Below are positions 25,649 to 34,676 of a stretch of DNA of 64,000 bases, piece by piece. The notes under the pieces were generated by a model. It saw only the letters and a program-made list of their open reading frames with translations. It made no database searches and was not told the DNA's origin. Source of the DNA: Crocinitomicaceae bacterium (GTDB lineage Bacteria; Bacteroidota; Bacteroidia; Flavobacteriales_G; Salibacteraceae); contig PAVO01000025.1 in NCBI GenBank assembly GCA_002713215.1, forward strand, positions 56,490-120,489. The letters are read 5' to 3'. A program made the position numbers and the translations under genes. The stretch's first letter is position 1. The number at the start of each line of letters is the position of its first letter.

Positions 25649-27103
25649 TTACCCTTCCAATTCTTTTCTTAATAATTGACTAGTCAATTTGGGGTCAGCT
25701 TTACCTTTCGATAATTTCATTACTTCTCCCATGAAAAGACCCATAAGTCCTTTTTTACCGTTTCTATATTCCTCAACCTTGTCCGGATATTTGCCAATAG
25801 CAGCCGATATAAATTCACCCAAAGCAGCCGTGTTACTTTCCTGAATCCAATTATTCTCCTGTGCAATATCCAATGGAGATTTATCAGGGTTTTTCAACAG
25901 CAGTGGATAAATCTTTTGATTCGCAACTGAATTACTCACCTTATCATCATCGACCAGGGCAATAAGTTCAGCTATCTTTTGTGCGGAAATTGGAAATTCA
26001 GAAATGTGTATTCCTAATTCATTTAAATAACCTTTAACAGGCCCCATAAGCCAGTTCGCCGCACCTTTATAATTTTTTGTGTGACTTATAAGCTCCTCAA
26101 AGTAAAGCGCTATTGATTTGGAGTCCACAATTATTTTGGCATCATATTCCGACAACCCTAACTCGTTCAGGTATTTATCCAAAAGCTCAGCAGGTAACTT
26201 CGGCATGGTTTTCCTTATGGAAGCAATGTCATTTTCCCGAATAATTACTGGTTGCAAATCAGGTTCCGGAAAGAATCGATAATCGTTAGCATCTTCCTTG
26301 CTTCTCATGCTAAAGGTTGTGCCATTGGCCGCATCGAAACTCCTTGTTTCATGCACAATTTCTTCTCCGCTTTCCGTACACTCAATTTGACGAGCTATTT
26401 CATATTCAATGGCTCGCTGAACGTTACGAATGGAATTCATGTTCTTAACCTCAACCTTGGTTCCAAGCTTCTTATCACCTTTAAGCTTAATGGAAATATT
26501 GGCGTCACAACGAAGACTCCCTTCTTCCATATTTCCATCGCAGATATCTAAATAACGAACCAGCTTACGAACCTCAGACAAATAGTTGTAGGCTTCGGTA
26601 CCATTAATCATATCCGGTTCACTCACGATTTCCAGTAAGGGCACTCCAGCCCTGTTCAGGTCAATTAGAGTATTAAAAGGGTCCTGATCGTGAATACTCT
26701 TTCCGGAATCCTCTTCCATGTGGATCCTGGTGAGTGCAATCTCTTTAGGATTGCCATCAATATCTTCAATTACAATTTTACCTCCTGTGCAAATTGGTGT
26801 GGTGTCCTGAGTAATTTGATATCCCTTGGGTAAGTCACCGTAGAAGTAGTTCTTTCGGGCAAACTCATTCACTTCCCGGATATCGCAGTCACAAGCTATG
26901 CCTAATTTAATTGCAAAATCAAGCAACTGTCGGTTAAATACCGGAAGTGTTCCGGGATGAGCCAAAGTAACTGGACTTACCTGTGTATTTGGTATGGCTC
27001 CGTATTCGTTTTTATCACTACTGTACGCCTTGCTCCTGGTTAACATTTGGGCATGAATCTCAAGCCCAATAACTGCTTCGTACTTCTCGTGTTCTTTACT
27101 CAT
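25649..27103 (-). CDS. gatB: Asp-tRNA(Asn)/Glu-tRNA(Gln) amidotransferase subunit B
   Basis: GatB is the kinase/transamidation subunit of the GatCAB complex that converts misacylated Glu-tRNA(Gln) and Asp-tRNA(Asn). A 484-residue protein with the family start YEAVIGLEIHAQMLTRSK. The signature FYGDLPKGYQITQ near residue 88 is followed by DLNRAGVPLLEIVSEPD near 149, and RCDANISIKLKG near 198. A C-terminal YqeY-like tail follows (LMGLFMGEVMKLSKGKADP). gatA and gatC are not in the window. It has its own promoter box at 27121-27128. Confidence 0.97.
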   Translation of the reverse strand: MSKEHEKYEAVIGLEIHAQMLTRSKAYSSDKNEYGAIPNTQVSPVTLAHPGTLPVFNRQLLDFAIKLGIACDCDIREVNEFARKNYFYGDLPKGYQITQDTTPICTGGKIVIEDIDGNPKEIALTRIHMEEDSGKSIHDQDPFNTLIDLNRAGVPLLEIVSEPDMINGTEAYNYLSEVRKLVRYLDICDGNMEEGSLRCDANISIKLKGDKKLGTKVEVKNMNSIRNVQRAIEYEIARQIECTESGEEIVHETRSFDAANGTTFSMRSKEDANDYRFFPEPDLQPVIIRENDIASIRKTMPKLPAELLDKYLNELGLSEYDAKIIVDSKSIALYFEELISHTKNYKGAANWLMGPVKGYLNELGIHISEFPISAQKIAELIALVDDDKVSNSVANQKIYPLLLKNPDKSPLDIAQENNWIQESNTAALGEFISAAIGKYPDKVEEYRNGKKGLMGLFMGEVMKLSKGKADPKLTSQLLRKELEG

Positions 27104-27120
27104 TCTTATGAAACGTGGCG

Positions 27121-27128
27121 CAAATTTA
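27121..27128 (-). promoter_or_regulatory. Promoter -7 box for gatB
   Basis: On the minus strand this reads TAAATTTG then C, in the 45-bp gap between pnp and gatB. A TTG about 15 bp upstream could serve as a -33 element. gatB may therefore be transcribed independently of lpxK-pnp. Confidence 0.5.
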
Positions 27129-27148
27129 TGGATAATAAAAGGTCAATT

Positions 27149-27964
27149 TTAGTTCAGTTGACCAAGTATCTGTGTTATTATATCAGTCATTATTGGTTCA
27201 GTCTTAGCGGCGGCGGCCTGAACATCTTCGTGAGTCACCTTTACTATTTTTCCAGGTACCCCTAAATCGGTAATTACACTCATTGCAAAACATGGAATTC
27301 CCATGTGCCTCGCAGCAATTACCTCGGGTACAGTAGACATACCAACCGCATCGGCTCCAATGTTTCTCACATATTGATATTCTGCCGGAGTTTCTAAACA
27401 AGGACCACTAACACCCGCATAAGAACCAACCTGCAATTTATACCCCTGGTTTTCAGCAATTTCAAACGCCATTTTAATAAGTCGGTGGGAATAGGGTTCA
27501 CTCATATCCGGAAATCGCGGTCCTAATTCATCAATGTTTGGGCCCATAAGTGGGTTATCCCCAAACAGATTAATGTGATCGTTTTGAACCATGATATCAC
27601 CAATGGAAAAATCGGGATTTACACCGCCACTGGCATTGGACAGAAAAAGGGTTTCTATTCCCAGGAATTTCATAACACGAATTGGGAATACCACCTGATT
27701 CATGCTGTAGCCTTCATAGTAATGAAACCGGCCTGCCATGGCCATAACATCAACACCACCCAACTTGCCGATAAGCAGCTTTCCGGCATGCCCTTCAACG
27801 GTAGAAACTGCAAAATGAGGGATATCATCATAGTCGAAACTACACTCAATATCAATTTTATCGGACAGCCCACCTAGCCCCGATCCCATAATAATTCCCA
27901 CTTTGGGAATTGTTATGGTTTGGGCCTTAATGTAATCAATAGCCTCCTGTATATCTTTTAACAT
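27149..27964 (-). CDS. Purine-nucleoside phosphorylase (trimeric PNP-I type)
   Basis: Phosphorolyses purine (deoxy)nucleosides to free base and (deoxy)ribose-1-phosphate in the salvage pathway. A 271-residue protein of the trimeric PNP/MTAP class: phosphate site GSGLGGLSD (about 27-35), VEGHAGKLLIG with the catalytic-loop His, RFHYYEGYSM around residue 80, and the base-binding Glu in GPCLETPAEY near 190. The position that in human PNP is Asn243 lies in SVITDLG, giving Asp here, so 6-oxo versus 6-amino preference cannot be assumed. The start codon lies inside the 3' end of lpxK (29-bp overlap). Confidence 0.93.
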   Translation of the reverse strand: MLKDIQEAIDYIKAQTITIPKVGIIMGSGLGGLSDKIDIECSFDYDDIPHFAVSTVEGHAGKLLIGKLGGVDVMAMAGRFHYYEGYSMNQVVFPIRVMKFLGIETLFLSNASGGVNPDFSIGDIMVQNDHINLFGDNPLMGPNIDELGPRFPDMSEPYSHRLIKMAFEIAENQGYKLQVGSYAGVSGPCLETPAEYQYVRNIGADAVGMSTVPEVIAARHMGIPCFAMSVITDLGVPGKIVKVTHEDVQAAAAKTEPIMTDIITQILGQLN

Positions 27965-29006
27965 AGGTTAGAATGTTTTCATCAAATTCTTTCTTGTCGT
28001 TTCCGTGAAATTCGACTTCCACCGGAACGTAATATATTGGTAAGCCACCCAGCTCCTCTTCAATACCAGGAACCAGTAATCGCATGGCGTCTTTTTCGGT
28101 AGTAAGTATGATTTTATTATCGGCTTTTAAATCCCTATAGGCTTTTGTAACCCTATTAATATCGGACATGGTAAAAACATGGTGATCGGGAAAATTGAGA
28201 TGTTCGATGCTCTTCACCTTGTCTTTAATAGCGAAATACATATTCTTCGCACGGGCAATCCCAGTCAGCAAAATCACGTTCAACTTTTGATTCATTTCAG
28301 GAACATCTTCCTTTTGCTTATCATAAACATGTACCAGGTTCCTATATTTGAAATAGCTGAAATATACTGTTTGATACTCCTTTAAATTGAGTTTAGTCCT
28401 TATAGCCCGTGCATCAACGGGTGAAAAAATAGAAGGACACTTGGTAACAATAATAAAATCGGCTCGTTTTGCACCAAGTTGTGGTTCTCTCAAGTAACCC
28501 GACGGTAAAAGCAGATCATTGATGTATAACCTTGAATATTCGGTTAAGAGAATATTCAGACCCGCGGAAACCGAACGATGTTGAAATGCATCGTCCAAAA
28601 TGATACACTTAATCTTTGGATATAGCTCCTTTAATCGCTCAATACCTCGCTTGCGATTGGCATCTACCGCAACCTTTACATTGGGATATTTGCTGTAAAA
28701 CATTCGGGGTTCATCACCAACATCAAAGAATGTAGAATTCTCATTTACTTCTACAAAGCCCGATGTTTTACGGCCATAGCCACGACTTAGCGTAGCAACC
28801 TCAAATTTGCTTTGAATCAATTTTACCAAATATTCAACATGGGGTGATTTACCTGTTCCTCCGGCTGCCAGATTACCAACATTAATGACAGGATACGGAA
28901 ATGACTTTACCGGTAAAATTCCCATATCGAAAAGAAAATTTCGAATGAGGACCACCATTCCGTACATAAGGGCGAACGGATAAAGTAAAAGTCTAAGTAC
29001 TCGCAT
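27936..29006 (-). CDS. lpxK: Tetraacyldisaccharide 4'-kinase
   Basis: LpxK phosphorylates the 4' position of the lipid A disaccharide to make lipid IVA at the inner membrane. A 356-residue protein: an N-terminal membrane-associated helix (LLLYPFALMYGMVVLIRNFLF) precedes the Walker A NLAAGGTGKSP at about residues 47-57. YGRKTSGF and ILDDAFQHRSV (Walker B-like, with the catalytic Asp) follow. Presence of lpxK fits a Gram-negative envelope. First gene of the run lpxK-pnp, transcribed away from nif3. Confidence 0.96.
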   Translation of the reverse strand: MRVLRLLLYPFALMYGMVVLIRNFLFDMGILPVKSFPYPVINVGNLAAGGTGKSPHVEYLVKLIQSKFEVATLSRGYGRKTSGFVEVNENSTFFDVGDEPRMFYSKYPNVKVAVDANRKRGIERLKELYPKIKCIILDDAFQHRSVSAGLNILLTEYSRLYINDLLLPSGYLREPQLGAKRADFIIVTKCPSIFSPVDARAIRTKLNLKEYQTVYFSYFKYRNLVHVYDKQKEDVPEMNQKLNVILLTGIARAKNMYFAIKDKVKSIEHLNFPDHHVFTMSDINRVTKAYRDLKADNKIILTTEKDAMRLLVPGIEEELGGLPIYYVPVEVEFHGNDKKEFDENILTYVKRYTGGY

Positions 29007-29017
29007 AATAGGGGCGG

Positions 29018-29025
29018 CAAATTTA
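29018..29025 (-). promoter_or_regulatory. Promoter -7 box for lpxK-pnp
   Basis: On the minus strand this reads TAAATTTG followed by CC, 11 bp upstream of the lpxK ATG, so the leader would be very short. It is back to back with the nif3 promoter. Confidence 0.5.
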
Positions 29026-29035
29026 TAAGTATTTA

Positions 29036-29065
29036 TTTGCTATTAGCCCTAACACAATACCTTTG
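29036..29065 (+). promoter_or_regulatory. Promoter of nif3 and the zinc-ribbon gene
   Basis: TTTG (29036-29039), an 18-bp spacer and TACCTTTG (29058-29065) match the Bacteroidota promoter. It ends 20 bp before the ATG at 29086. Confidence 0.65.
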
Positions 29066-29085
29066 AACTTCATTTTAATCTTTAT

Positions 29086-30180
29086 ATGTTAATAGCAGAA
29101 ATTATTGATAAACTGGAAGAATGGGCTCCGCCATCTTATCAGGAGAATTATGACAACGCCGGGCTAATCTGTGGCAATCCAAAAGAGGTGGTTTCTGGTG
29201 TTTTGGTTTGCCTGGATTCTATTGAGGATACCATTGACGAGGCCATAAAACTGGGTTGTAATCTAATCATAGCCCACCACCCGATCGTGTTTAAGGGGTT
29301 AAAAAAAATAACTAGCCATACCTATGTGGAGCGAACCTTGATTAAGGCAATAAAAAATGACGTTGCCATTTATGCTATGCATACCAACCTGGATAGTGTA
29401 ACCACCGGTGTCAATTATAAGATTGGAAATTTACTAGGGGTTAAAGAACCGAAAATATTGGCACCACAAAAAGGAACGCTGGAAAAACTGGTTACTTATT
29501 GTCCAAATGATAAGGTGGAAGAACTACGAAATAAACTTTTTGAAGCTGGTGCGGGTAAACTTGGTGATTACGATTCCTGCTCGTTTAACCAGGAAGGTAT
29601 TGGGACATTTCGGGGCCTGGAGAATTCTAACGCTTACGTTGGAGAAAAACTAAAACTACATTCAGAAAGTGAAACCAAAATTGAGGTGGTACTACCAACT
29701 TATTTAAGGCAAAAGGTTATAAAAAACCTCCTTCAATTCCATCCTTACGAAGAAGTTGCTTATGAAATCTATTCTATAGAAAATGAAAATACCTACGTTG
29801 GATCAGGAATGGTTGGTGAGTTGGCTGATGAAATAACGCTATCGGATTTCTTCGATATCCTTAAAAAAACCTTTCACCTCAAAGTAATCAGGCACACGGG
29901 AAACCCGGACAGCAAAGTTAGGCGAATAGCCTGGTGTGGCGGGGCTGGAAGCTTTTTACTCAAAAAGGCAATTGGAGCTAAAGCTGATATTTTTATTACT
30001 GGGGATTTCAAATATCACGAATTTTTTGACCACGAAAACAAGGTTGTAATTGCGGACATTGGACACTACGAAAGTGAGCAGTTTACAGCACATTTAATTG
30101 TCGATTTTTTAAAGGAAAATTTTAATAAATTTGCCGTCCATTTATCGGGGGTTAATACTAACCCTGTAAACTATTACTAA
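29086..30180 (+). CDS. Nif3-like dinuclear metal-centre protein (DUF34)
   Basis: A 364-residue member of the Nif3/YbgI family, hexameric barrels with a di-metal site; GTP cyclohydrolase I-like or metal-chaperone roles have been proposed but the cellular function is unsettled. Metal ligands are visible: AHHPIVF (about 65-71), HTNLDS (about 103-108), and HYESEQF near the C-terminus. The middle (about 130-230) holds the extra alpha/beta insert found in the longer Bacteroidota form. The next gene, 10 bp downstream, is the zinc-ribbon protein that almost always accompanies it in this phylum. Confidence 0.93.
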   Translation: MLIAEIIDKLEEWAPPSYQENYDNAGLICGNPKEVVSGVLVCLDSIEDTIDEAIKLGCNLIIAHHPIVFKGLKKITSHTYVERTLIKAIKNDVAIYAMHTNLDSVTTGVNYKIGNLLGVKEPKILAPQKGTLEKLVTYCPNDKVEELRNKLFEAGAGKLGDYDSCSFNQEGIGTFRGLENSNAYVGEKLKLHSESETKIEVVLPTYLRQKVIKNLLQFHPYEEVAYEIYSIENENTYVGSGMVGELADEITLSDFFDILKKTFHLKVIRHTGNPDSKVRRIAWCGGAGSFLLKKAIGAKADIFITGDFKYHEFFDHENKVVIADIGHYESEQFTAHLIVDFLKENFNKFAVHLSGVNTNPVNYY

Positions 30181-30190
30181 GGAAGCGAAT

Positions 30191-30973
30191 ATGGCTAAAA
30201 AGAAAGGTACTTTATCAATTGAAGAAAAACTAAGATCACTTTATGATTTACAGTTAATCGATTCTCAAATTGATAAAATACGATCTACTCGCGGAGAATT
30301 ACCTAAAGAGGTTGTTAACCTTGAGGAAGAGATTAAGGAAATTGAAGCTCGTGTGGACAAACTAAACGAGGAAAAAGTGCATTTGGATGCTGAAATAGGA
30401 AAAAAGAAAATCGCTATTAAAGAATCTGAAACTCAAATCGCCCGGTTTAAAACTCAATTGAACGACGTTAAAAACAACAGGGAGTACGAAGCTCTTTCTA
30501 AGGAAGTTGAATACCAAACCCTGGAAATTGAATTGGCAAACAAAAGAATTAACGAATATGGCGCTAAGATTGCCAATAAGGATGAGATTCTGGAAATTGC
30601 CGTTGATAAGCTAAACGAAAGAAAAGAAGACCTTCGAGTTAAACAAGACGAACTTGGAAACATTGTAGCTGCTAATGAAAAAGCAGAAAGCTCCTTAACC
30701 AAGCTATCTGAGAAGTATGAAAAAGACATTGAAGAGCGTCTTCTTGTTGCCTATAAAAGAATTAGAGATAATTCTAAAAATGGATTGGCGGTAGTACCGG
30801 TAATTGACGGAGCAACTTACGGTTCATTCTTTAAGGTTCCGCCTCAAAGAGAAATTGATCTTAGAGCGCGTAAGAAAATTATCGTAAGCGAGCATTGCGG
30901 ACGCATTTTGGTTGACAATGAAATGGCAACTGAAGAACAAGAAAAAATGGGAAAAGTTTTTGCATCTGCATAG
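30191..30973 (+). CDS. Coiled-coil protein with degenerate C4 zinc ribbon (CT398-like)
   Basis: A 260-residue protein. Residues 10-180 form a long antiparallel coiled coil (heptads rich in Glu, Lys, Ile and Leu), and the C-terminal 60 residues correspond to the zf-RING_7/C4 ribbon of the CT398-type family. In relatives the ribbon has two Cys pairs (CGGC-type and CEHC-type). Here the first pair reads ATYGSFF and the second SEHCGRILVD, so only one of four cysteines remains and zinc binding is unlikely. The surrounding fold residues (VPPQREIDLRARKKIIV) are intact. The role of the family is unknown; it pairs with nif3. A strong terminator follows. Confidence 0.88.
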   Translation: MAKKKGTLSIEEKLRSLYDLQLIDSQIDKIRSTRGELPKEVVNLEEEIKEIEARVDKLNEEKVHLDAEIGKKKIAIKESETQIARFKTQLNDVKNNREYEALSKEVEYQTLEIELANKRINEYGAKIANKDEILEIAVDKLNERKEDLRVKQDELGNIVAANEKAESSLTKLSEKYEKDIEERLLVAYKRIRDNSKNGLAVVPVIDGATYGSFFKVPPQREIDLRARKKIIVSEHCGRILVDNEMATEEQEKMGKVFASA

Positions 30974-31002
30974 ACGACTTCAACATTCATAATATTTAAG
31001 AA

Positions 31003-31030
31003 AGCCTCTCCATTTGGAGGGGCTTTTTTT
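31003..31030 (+). terminator. Rho-independent terminator of the nif3 operon
   Basis: A nine-pair stem AGCCTCTCC/GGAGGGGCT (one T-G pair) with a 4-nt ATTT loop, followed by seven T, 30 bp after the stop. Confidence 0.92.
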
Positions 31031-31177
31031 ATACTTCAATTCGTATCTGAAATTCTAAACATCAAAATGAGGGGTTTCCCCTATTGATAGCTATTCATTT
31101 ACTTTCGACCTTAGTAGAATTCATTTTTATTAATTCAAGTCGTACCAAATTGTACGATTTACTAAACTTAAATTATT

Positions 31178-31693
31178 ATGAAAAAATCAAGATTACTTTC
31201 TGCACTGGTGCTTATAGGTGTTCTTATGCTATCCAGCAAAATTTATTCTCAAACTACCGATGTAGTTACCATGCAAAATTTATCTACTAAGTCGACCGGA
31301 TGTGACGTAGAAATGAGAATTCGATATGCCGATGAATATTCAGGATGTGCTCAATCTTGGAGCGGTTGGCACTTTGTTGCCTGGACGGGAACCGGTGGCG
31401 GTGGACACTACGTAACCTGGAATTTACCTGCTGGAGCTAAGCCTACTGAATTTGAAATTCGCTCCTTTGCAATCCCAGCAAACGTAAGGCACGTACAAAT
31501 TGATAACGATGTTATGACTCCTACTCAAAATTGCCCTAGCGGACCATATGTAGATGATAGCGGAACTGATAACGGAGCCGCGTTAGACGGCTCATGTCAA
31601 GGAGCAAACACCTATACACCTACTTATCAGGATGACATTATTTGGAGCTATAATGCCGCCAATAACACTCTAAGCATACGCTGGTTACCATAG
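31178..31693 (+). CDS. Secreted protein of unknown function
   Basis: A 171-residue protein with a signal peptide (LLSALVLIGVLMLSSKIYSQ), cleaved at about 25. The mature 146 residues hold four Cys (in STGCDVEM, YSGCAQSW, TQNCPSG and DGSCQGA) that could form two disulfides, and are rich in Gly, Trp and Thr (WTGTGGGGHYVTWNLP). A compact beta-sandwich is likely. There is no sorting domain or lipobox. I do not recognise the family. It stands alone between two strong terminators (31003-31030 and 31720-31756), so it is expressed as its own unit. Confidence 0.75.
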   Translation: MKKSRLLSALVLIGVLMLSSKIYSQTTDVVTMQNLSTKSTGCDVEMRIRYADEYSGCAQSWSGWHFVAWTGTGGGGHYVTWNLPAGAKPTEFEIRSFAIPANVRHVQIDNDVMTPTQNCPSGPYVDDSGTDNGAALDGSCQGANTYTPTYQDDIIWSYNAANNTLSIRWLP

Positions 31694-31719
31694 GACATCT
31701 TCGGTTCTCTACACCCAAT

Positions 31720-31756
31720 AAGCCTCACGAGAAATTAGTACTTACTCGTGAGGCTT
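31720..31756 (+). terminator. Hairpin terminator after the small secreted gene
   Basis: A perfect 12-bp stem AAGCCTCACGAG/CTCGTGAGGCTT with a 13-nt loop. The T-rich tail (TTCTGTTTTA) is imperfect. Confidence 0.75.
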
Positions 31757-31824
31757 TCTGTTTTATATGACCAAATAAACCTGCAAGGATATTTTATACT
31801 TTAGGCACACCTAAAAAATCTACT

Positions 31825-32754
31825 ATGAAAAAAATAATATTCCTGGTGTGCATGACCTTAAGTGCAGGGTTAACTGCCCAACAACTTGAAAATCCTGGTT
31901 TCGAGGATTGGGAAGGCAGTGGTAACAAGGCAGAACCTGTAAATTGGAGTTCATTAAAAACTGCTACCCCATCTACCTTGGCCAACTTTGCACCAACAGT
32001 TCTATCGGAAGCAGGAAACGCTCATTCCGGGTCCAAATGTGTTGAACTGGAGAATAAAAAAGTATTTGGAACAGTAGCGACTGGTATTTTAACTAACGTA
32101 TTGGTTCATGCAAATGCTGATGTAACGAAGTCTTACGTTGCAACTGATGTGGCTGACGACAAATGGAATACCCCATTAAAGTACAAGCCCGACAGCCTGG
32201 TAGGCTGGTACAAATATGATCCGGCAGGTACTGACTATGGTTCGGCACTCGCAGTGATCCATAAAGGAACAGCTAAAGCTCCCGATGCTGCCAAAACCAA
32301 TTATATTGCAACGGCCAATTTTGACATACCAAGTAAAAAAGCTGATACCTGGACTCGCTTTTCCGTTCCTTTCGATTATTTAACCTCGGAGACACCTGAA
32401 TATATTATCCTGGTTCTATCCTCGGGTAACGGCACCAATGGGGTTGAAAAAAGCATCGCCCACTTTGATGATCTGGAATTGATTTACAATAACCCGGTTC
32501 AGGTTGAGGAAATCAATGCTATTGAAAAAATATCCATTTATAGCTCAAGGGAAAAAATCCACTTCGACCTAAGGAATTATGAAGCAAGCAAAGAAGTTGA
32601 GCTTTCGGTTTACAACCTAATGGGGAAAGAACAGGCTAACCTTAAGACCCAGGAAATGGATTTGGTGGAACTGGATAATATTACCCCCGGTATATATGTC
32701 TGTGTTGTAAAGGCAAACAACCAATATTTTAGGAAGAAAATTATTGTTCAATAG
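31825..32754 (+). CDS. Secreted protein with PCMD-like domain and T9SS sorting domain
   Basis: A 309-residue secreted protein. Signal peptide (IIFLVCMTLSAGLTAQ); residues about 20-225 (LENPGFEDWEGSG..., PVNWSSLKT, VGWYKYDP, THFDDLE-like end) resemble the putative carbohydrate-metabolism/binding domain (PCMD) found on Bacteroidota surface proteins. From about 235 a type A sorting domain follows (ISIYSSREKIHFDLRNY, LSVYNLMGKEQ, NITPGIYVCVV). Export by the type IX system is therefore expected. Ligand unknown. The next gene starts 4 bp after its stop. Confidence 0.82.
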   Translation: MKKIIFLVCMTLSAGLTAQQLENPGFEDWEGSGNKAEPVNWSSLKTATPSTLANFAPTVLSEAGNAHSGSKCVELENKKVFGTVATGILTNVLVHANADVTKSYVATDVADDKWNTPLKYKPDSLVGWYKYDPAGTDYGSALAVIHKGTAKAPDAAKTNYIATANFDIPSKKADTWTRFSVPFDYLTSETPEYIILVLSSGNGTNGVEKSIAHFDDLELIYNNPVQVEEINAIEKISIYSSREKIHFDLRNYEASKEVELSVYNLMGKEQANLKTQEMDLVELDNITPGIYVCVVKANNQYFRKKIIVQ

Positions 32755-32758
32755 AGCG

Positions 32759-33226
32759 ATGACATTCAAGCCTAAGTTTCCGGATTTTAAAACTAAGGTT
32801 AAGGAGAGTTTCGATCGCCAAAAGTTTATGGAACTTATCCGGGCCAGGTTGATTGATGTAAAACCTGGTTTTTGTGAAATTCACGTACCCTATGATAAAA
32901 GCTTAACTCAGCAACATGGATTTTTCCACGCCGGCATAATTAGTACGGTTGCGGATAACGCTTCGGGATATGCAAGTTTCTCTTTAATGGATGAAAACTC
33001 ATCGGTTCTTACGGTAGAATTCAAGCTCAACTTAATGTCTCCAGGAGATGGTGAATTGCTTATAGGAAGGTCTAACGTATTGAAACACGGCAAAACACTT
33101 ACAGTCTGTAAGGCTGAAGTTTATGCGGTAAAAAATGGGGAAGAAAAGCTTTGTGCAGTTTCGCAAGCTACCCTCATAGAATTAAAGGATAAGTCCGATT
33201 CAGCCGCAACTTCTACTCCAACTTAA
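32759..33226 (+). CDS. PaaI/DUF4442-like hotdog-fold thioesterase
   Basis: A 155-residue acyl-CoA thioesterase-like protein. The hotdog hallmarks are LTQQHGFFHAGIISTVADNASGYA at about residues 50-73 (HGG/N-type active-site helix) and the strand VEFKLNLMSPG. It probably hydrolyses an acyl- or aryl-CoA; the substrate is not readable. The ATG at 32759 is preferred to the TTG at 32744, which would overlap the previous gene. The 3' end overlaps the convergent barrel gene by 14 bp. Confidence 0.87.
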   Translation: MTFKPKFPDFKTKVKESFDRQKFMELIRARLIDVKPGFCEIHVPYDKSLTQQHGFFHAGIISTVADNASGYASFSLMDENSSVLTVEFKLNLMSPGDGELLIGRSNVLKHGKTLTVCKAEVYAVKNGEEKLCAVSQATLIELKDKSDSAATSTPT

Positions 33227-34676
33227 TAAACTTAAACCCGGCGGTTAAAATAAGTTGATGGGCATGTAACTGTGCCGTTGATGGTTGAAGTCGAATGTTT
33301 TTAGCGTAATGAATATTTGTTTCGTAGGTAGTTGAACCCAGATAAGAATAGGCGACATCAAAAGTTGCTCGTTTTATACGATAACCAATTCCCCCGGAAA
33401 TAGAATAACGGTTAAAAAATTCTTTATGCTTTACCGGGTTGCCATATACGGCTCCTCCACCCCTTAACAAAAAAGAACCCAATAGGAGCTCACCACCCAC
33501 TCTAAGGTTAAGTGCCGGACCCACGTTATCATTTATCTCTCCATTGACCTCAGTAAAATCTACGGGAAAGCCAGCTACCCTGTCAAATTTCATTCTTCCA
33601 TAAGTAACCCATTCCGCATCCAAATCAATACTCCCTATATACTTATCGACCAATGCATAGGATAGTGTAATGTTATAGGGAGAAATGTAACGATACTCAT
33701 TAAATCCATCAGGAGAATTGGCAAAGGTTTGATCTCGATCTTTCCAATTGGCTTCCATGTTTTTTACGTATCGTTCGTTGATGAGAAATGAAGTTCCGCT
33801 AGCATAGGACAATCCTATTCTCATTTTTTCCTGAATCCAATAGATCAAACCCAATTTAATATTTAATCCACGACCAGAAATATCCAGGGTCGATTTTTCG
33901 GACCAACTGGTTAAAAACGTTTTGGTATTAGATGCGGTGGGTGTTTCAGTATAAGTAGATTCCAATGTGTAGTTAAGAGCAGATATTCCCAAGGTGGCAC
34001 CTATGTATAATTTATCATTGTAATTGGCTCCTATTCCAACAAAATAATCACCAATGCCTCCTGTAGTTTTTCCATGAAGCCGCTGCTCATGTCCATAAGA
34101 TTCAAGGTGATGAAAATAGTTTCCGTCGAGCGTATCAATTAATTCACTCCCCCAAGCTAATCCGGCACCAAATGGAAATTGCTCGTACAACTCTTCTATA
34201 AAAACATGTCTTTCTAAAATGTCAAACAGGTAGCGATCCAATTTAGAACTCTCCTGATTTACTCCCTCATAGGTATACTGACTATCAAAGTTGTTCCTTC
34301 GATTGTAAGAGAACATAACGTTGAATTTTTTCCAATCACTTTCATACAAAGGATTGCTAAAGACCAACGTGAAGTTTGTCAATTTGCTCGCGTTAAGCAT
34401 ATCATTGGAAGTTGACCCGTAATGGGAAGTGCTTAGTCCCTGGGAAGAGATACCATAGGAAAGACCCAACTCGCCTCTGCGATAAACACCTATACCTGCT
34501 GGATTTATAATGGCCGAAGACGAATTTCCCCCCAATGTGCCAAATGCTCCACTCATTGACATAAATCGGGCGGTGCCCAATTTTTGGTCTTGCCCAAACA
34601 ATAGTGCATCGCTAATTGTTTGCCCCTGAGAAGCAAAACAACAAATCAATAAAACAAATGAAACTACAGAACGCAC
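33213..34676 (-). CDS. OmpP1/FadL-like outer-membrane transport protein
   Basis: A 487-residue outer-membrane beta-barrel with signal peptide (VVSFVLLICCFASQGQ). The N-terminal hatch region reads GTARFMSMSGAFGTLGGNSSSAIINPAGIGVY, the pattern of FadL/TodX-family channels for hydrophobic compounds. Alternating strands follow (LTNFTLVFSNPLY, FNVMFSYNRRNNF, and LYIGATLGISALNYTLE). It starts with GTG at 34676, overlapping the stop of the upstream lipoprotein gene by one base, so the two are translationally coupled. The substrate is unknown. Confidence 0.8.
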   Translation of the reverse strand: MRSVVSFVLLICCFASQGQTISDALLFGQDQKLGTARFMSMSGAFGTLGGNSSSAIINPAGIGVYRRGELGLSYGISSQGLSTSHYGSTSNDMLNASKLTNFTLVFSNPLYESDWKKFNVMFSYNRRNNFDSQYTYEGVNQESSKLDRYLFDILERHVFIEELYEQFPFGAGLAWGSELIDTLDGNYFHHLESYGHEQRLHGKTTGGIGDYFVGIGANYNDKLYIGATLGISALNYTLESTYTETPTASNTKTFLTSWSEKSTLDISGRGLNIKLGLIYWIQEKMRIGLSYASGTSFLINERYVKNMEANWKDRDQTFANSPDGFNEYRYISPYNITLSYALVDKYIGSIDLDAEWVTYGRMKFDRVAGFPVDFTEVNGEINDNVGPALNLRVGGELLLGSFLLRGGGAVYGNPVKHKEFFNRYSISGGIGYRIKRATFDVAYSYLGSTTYETNIHYAKNIRLQPSTAQLHAHQLILTAGFKFIKLE

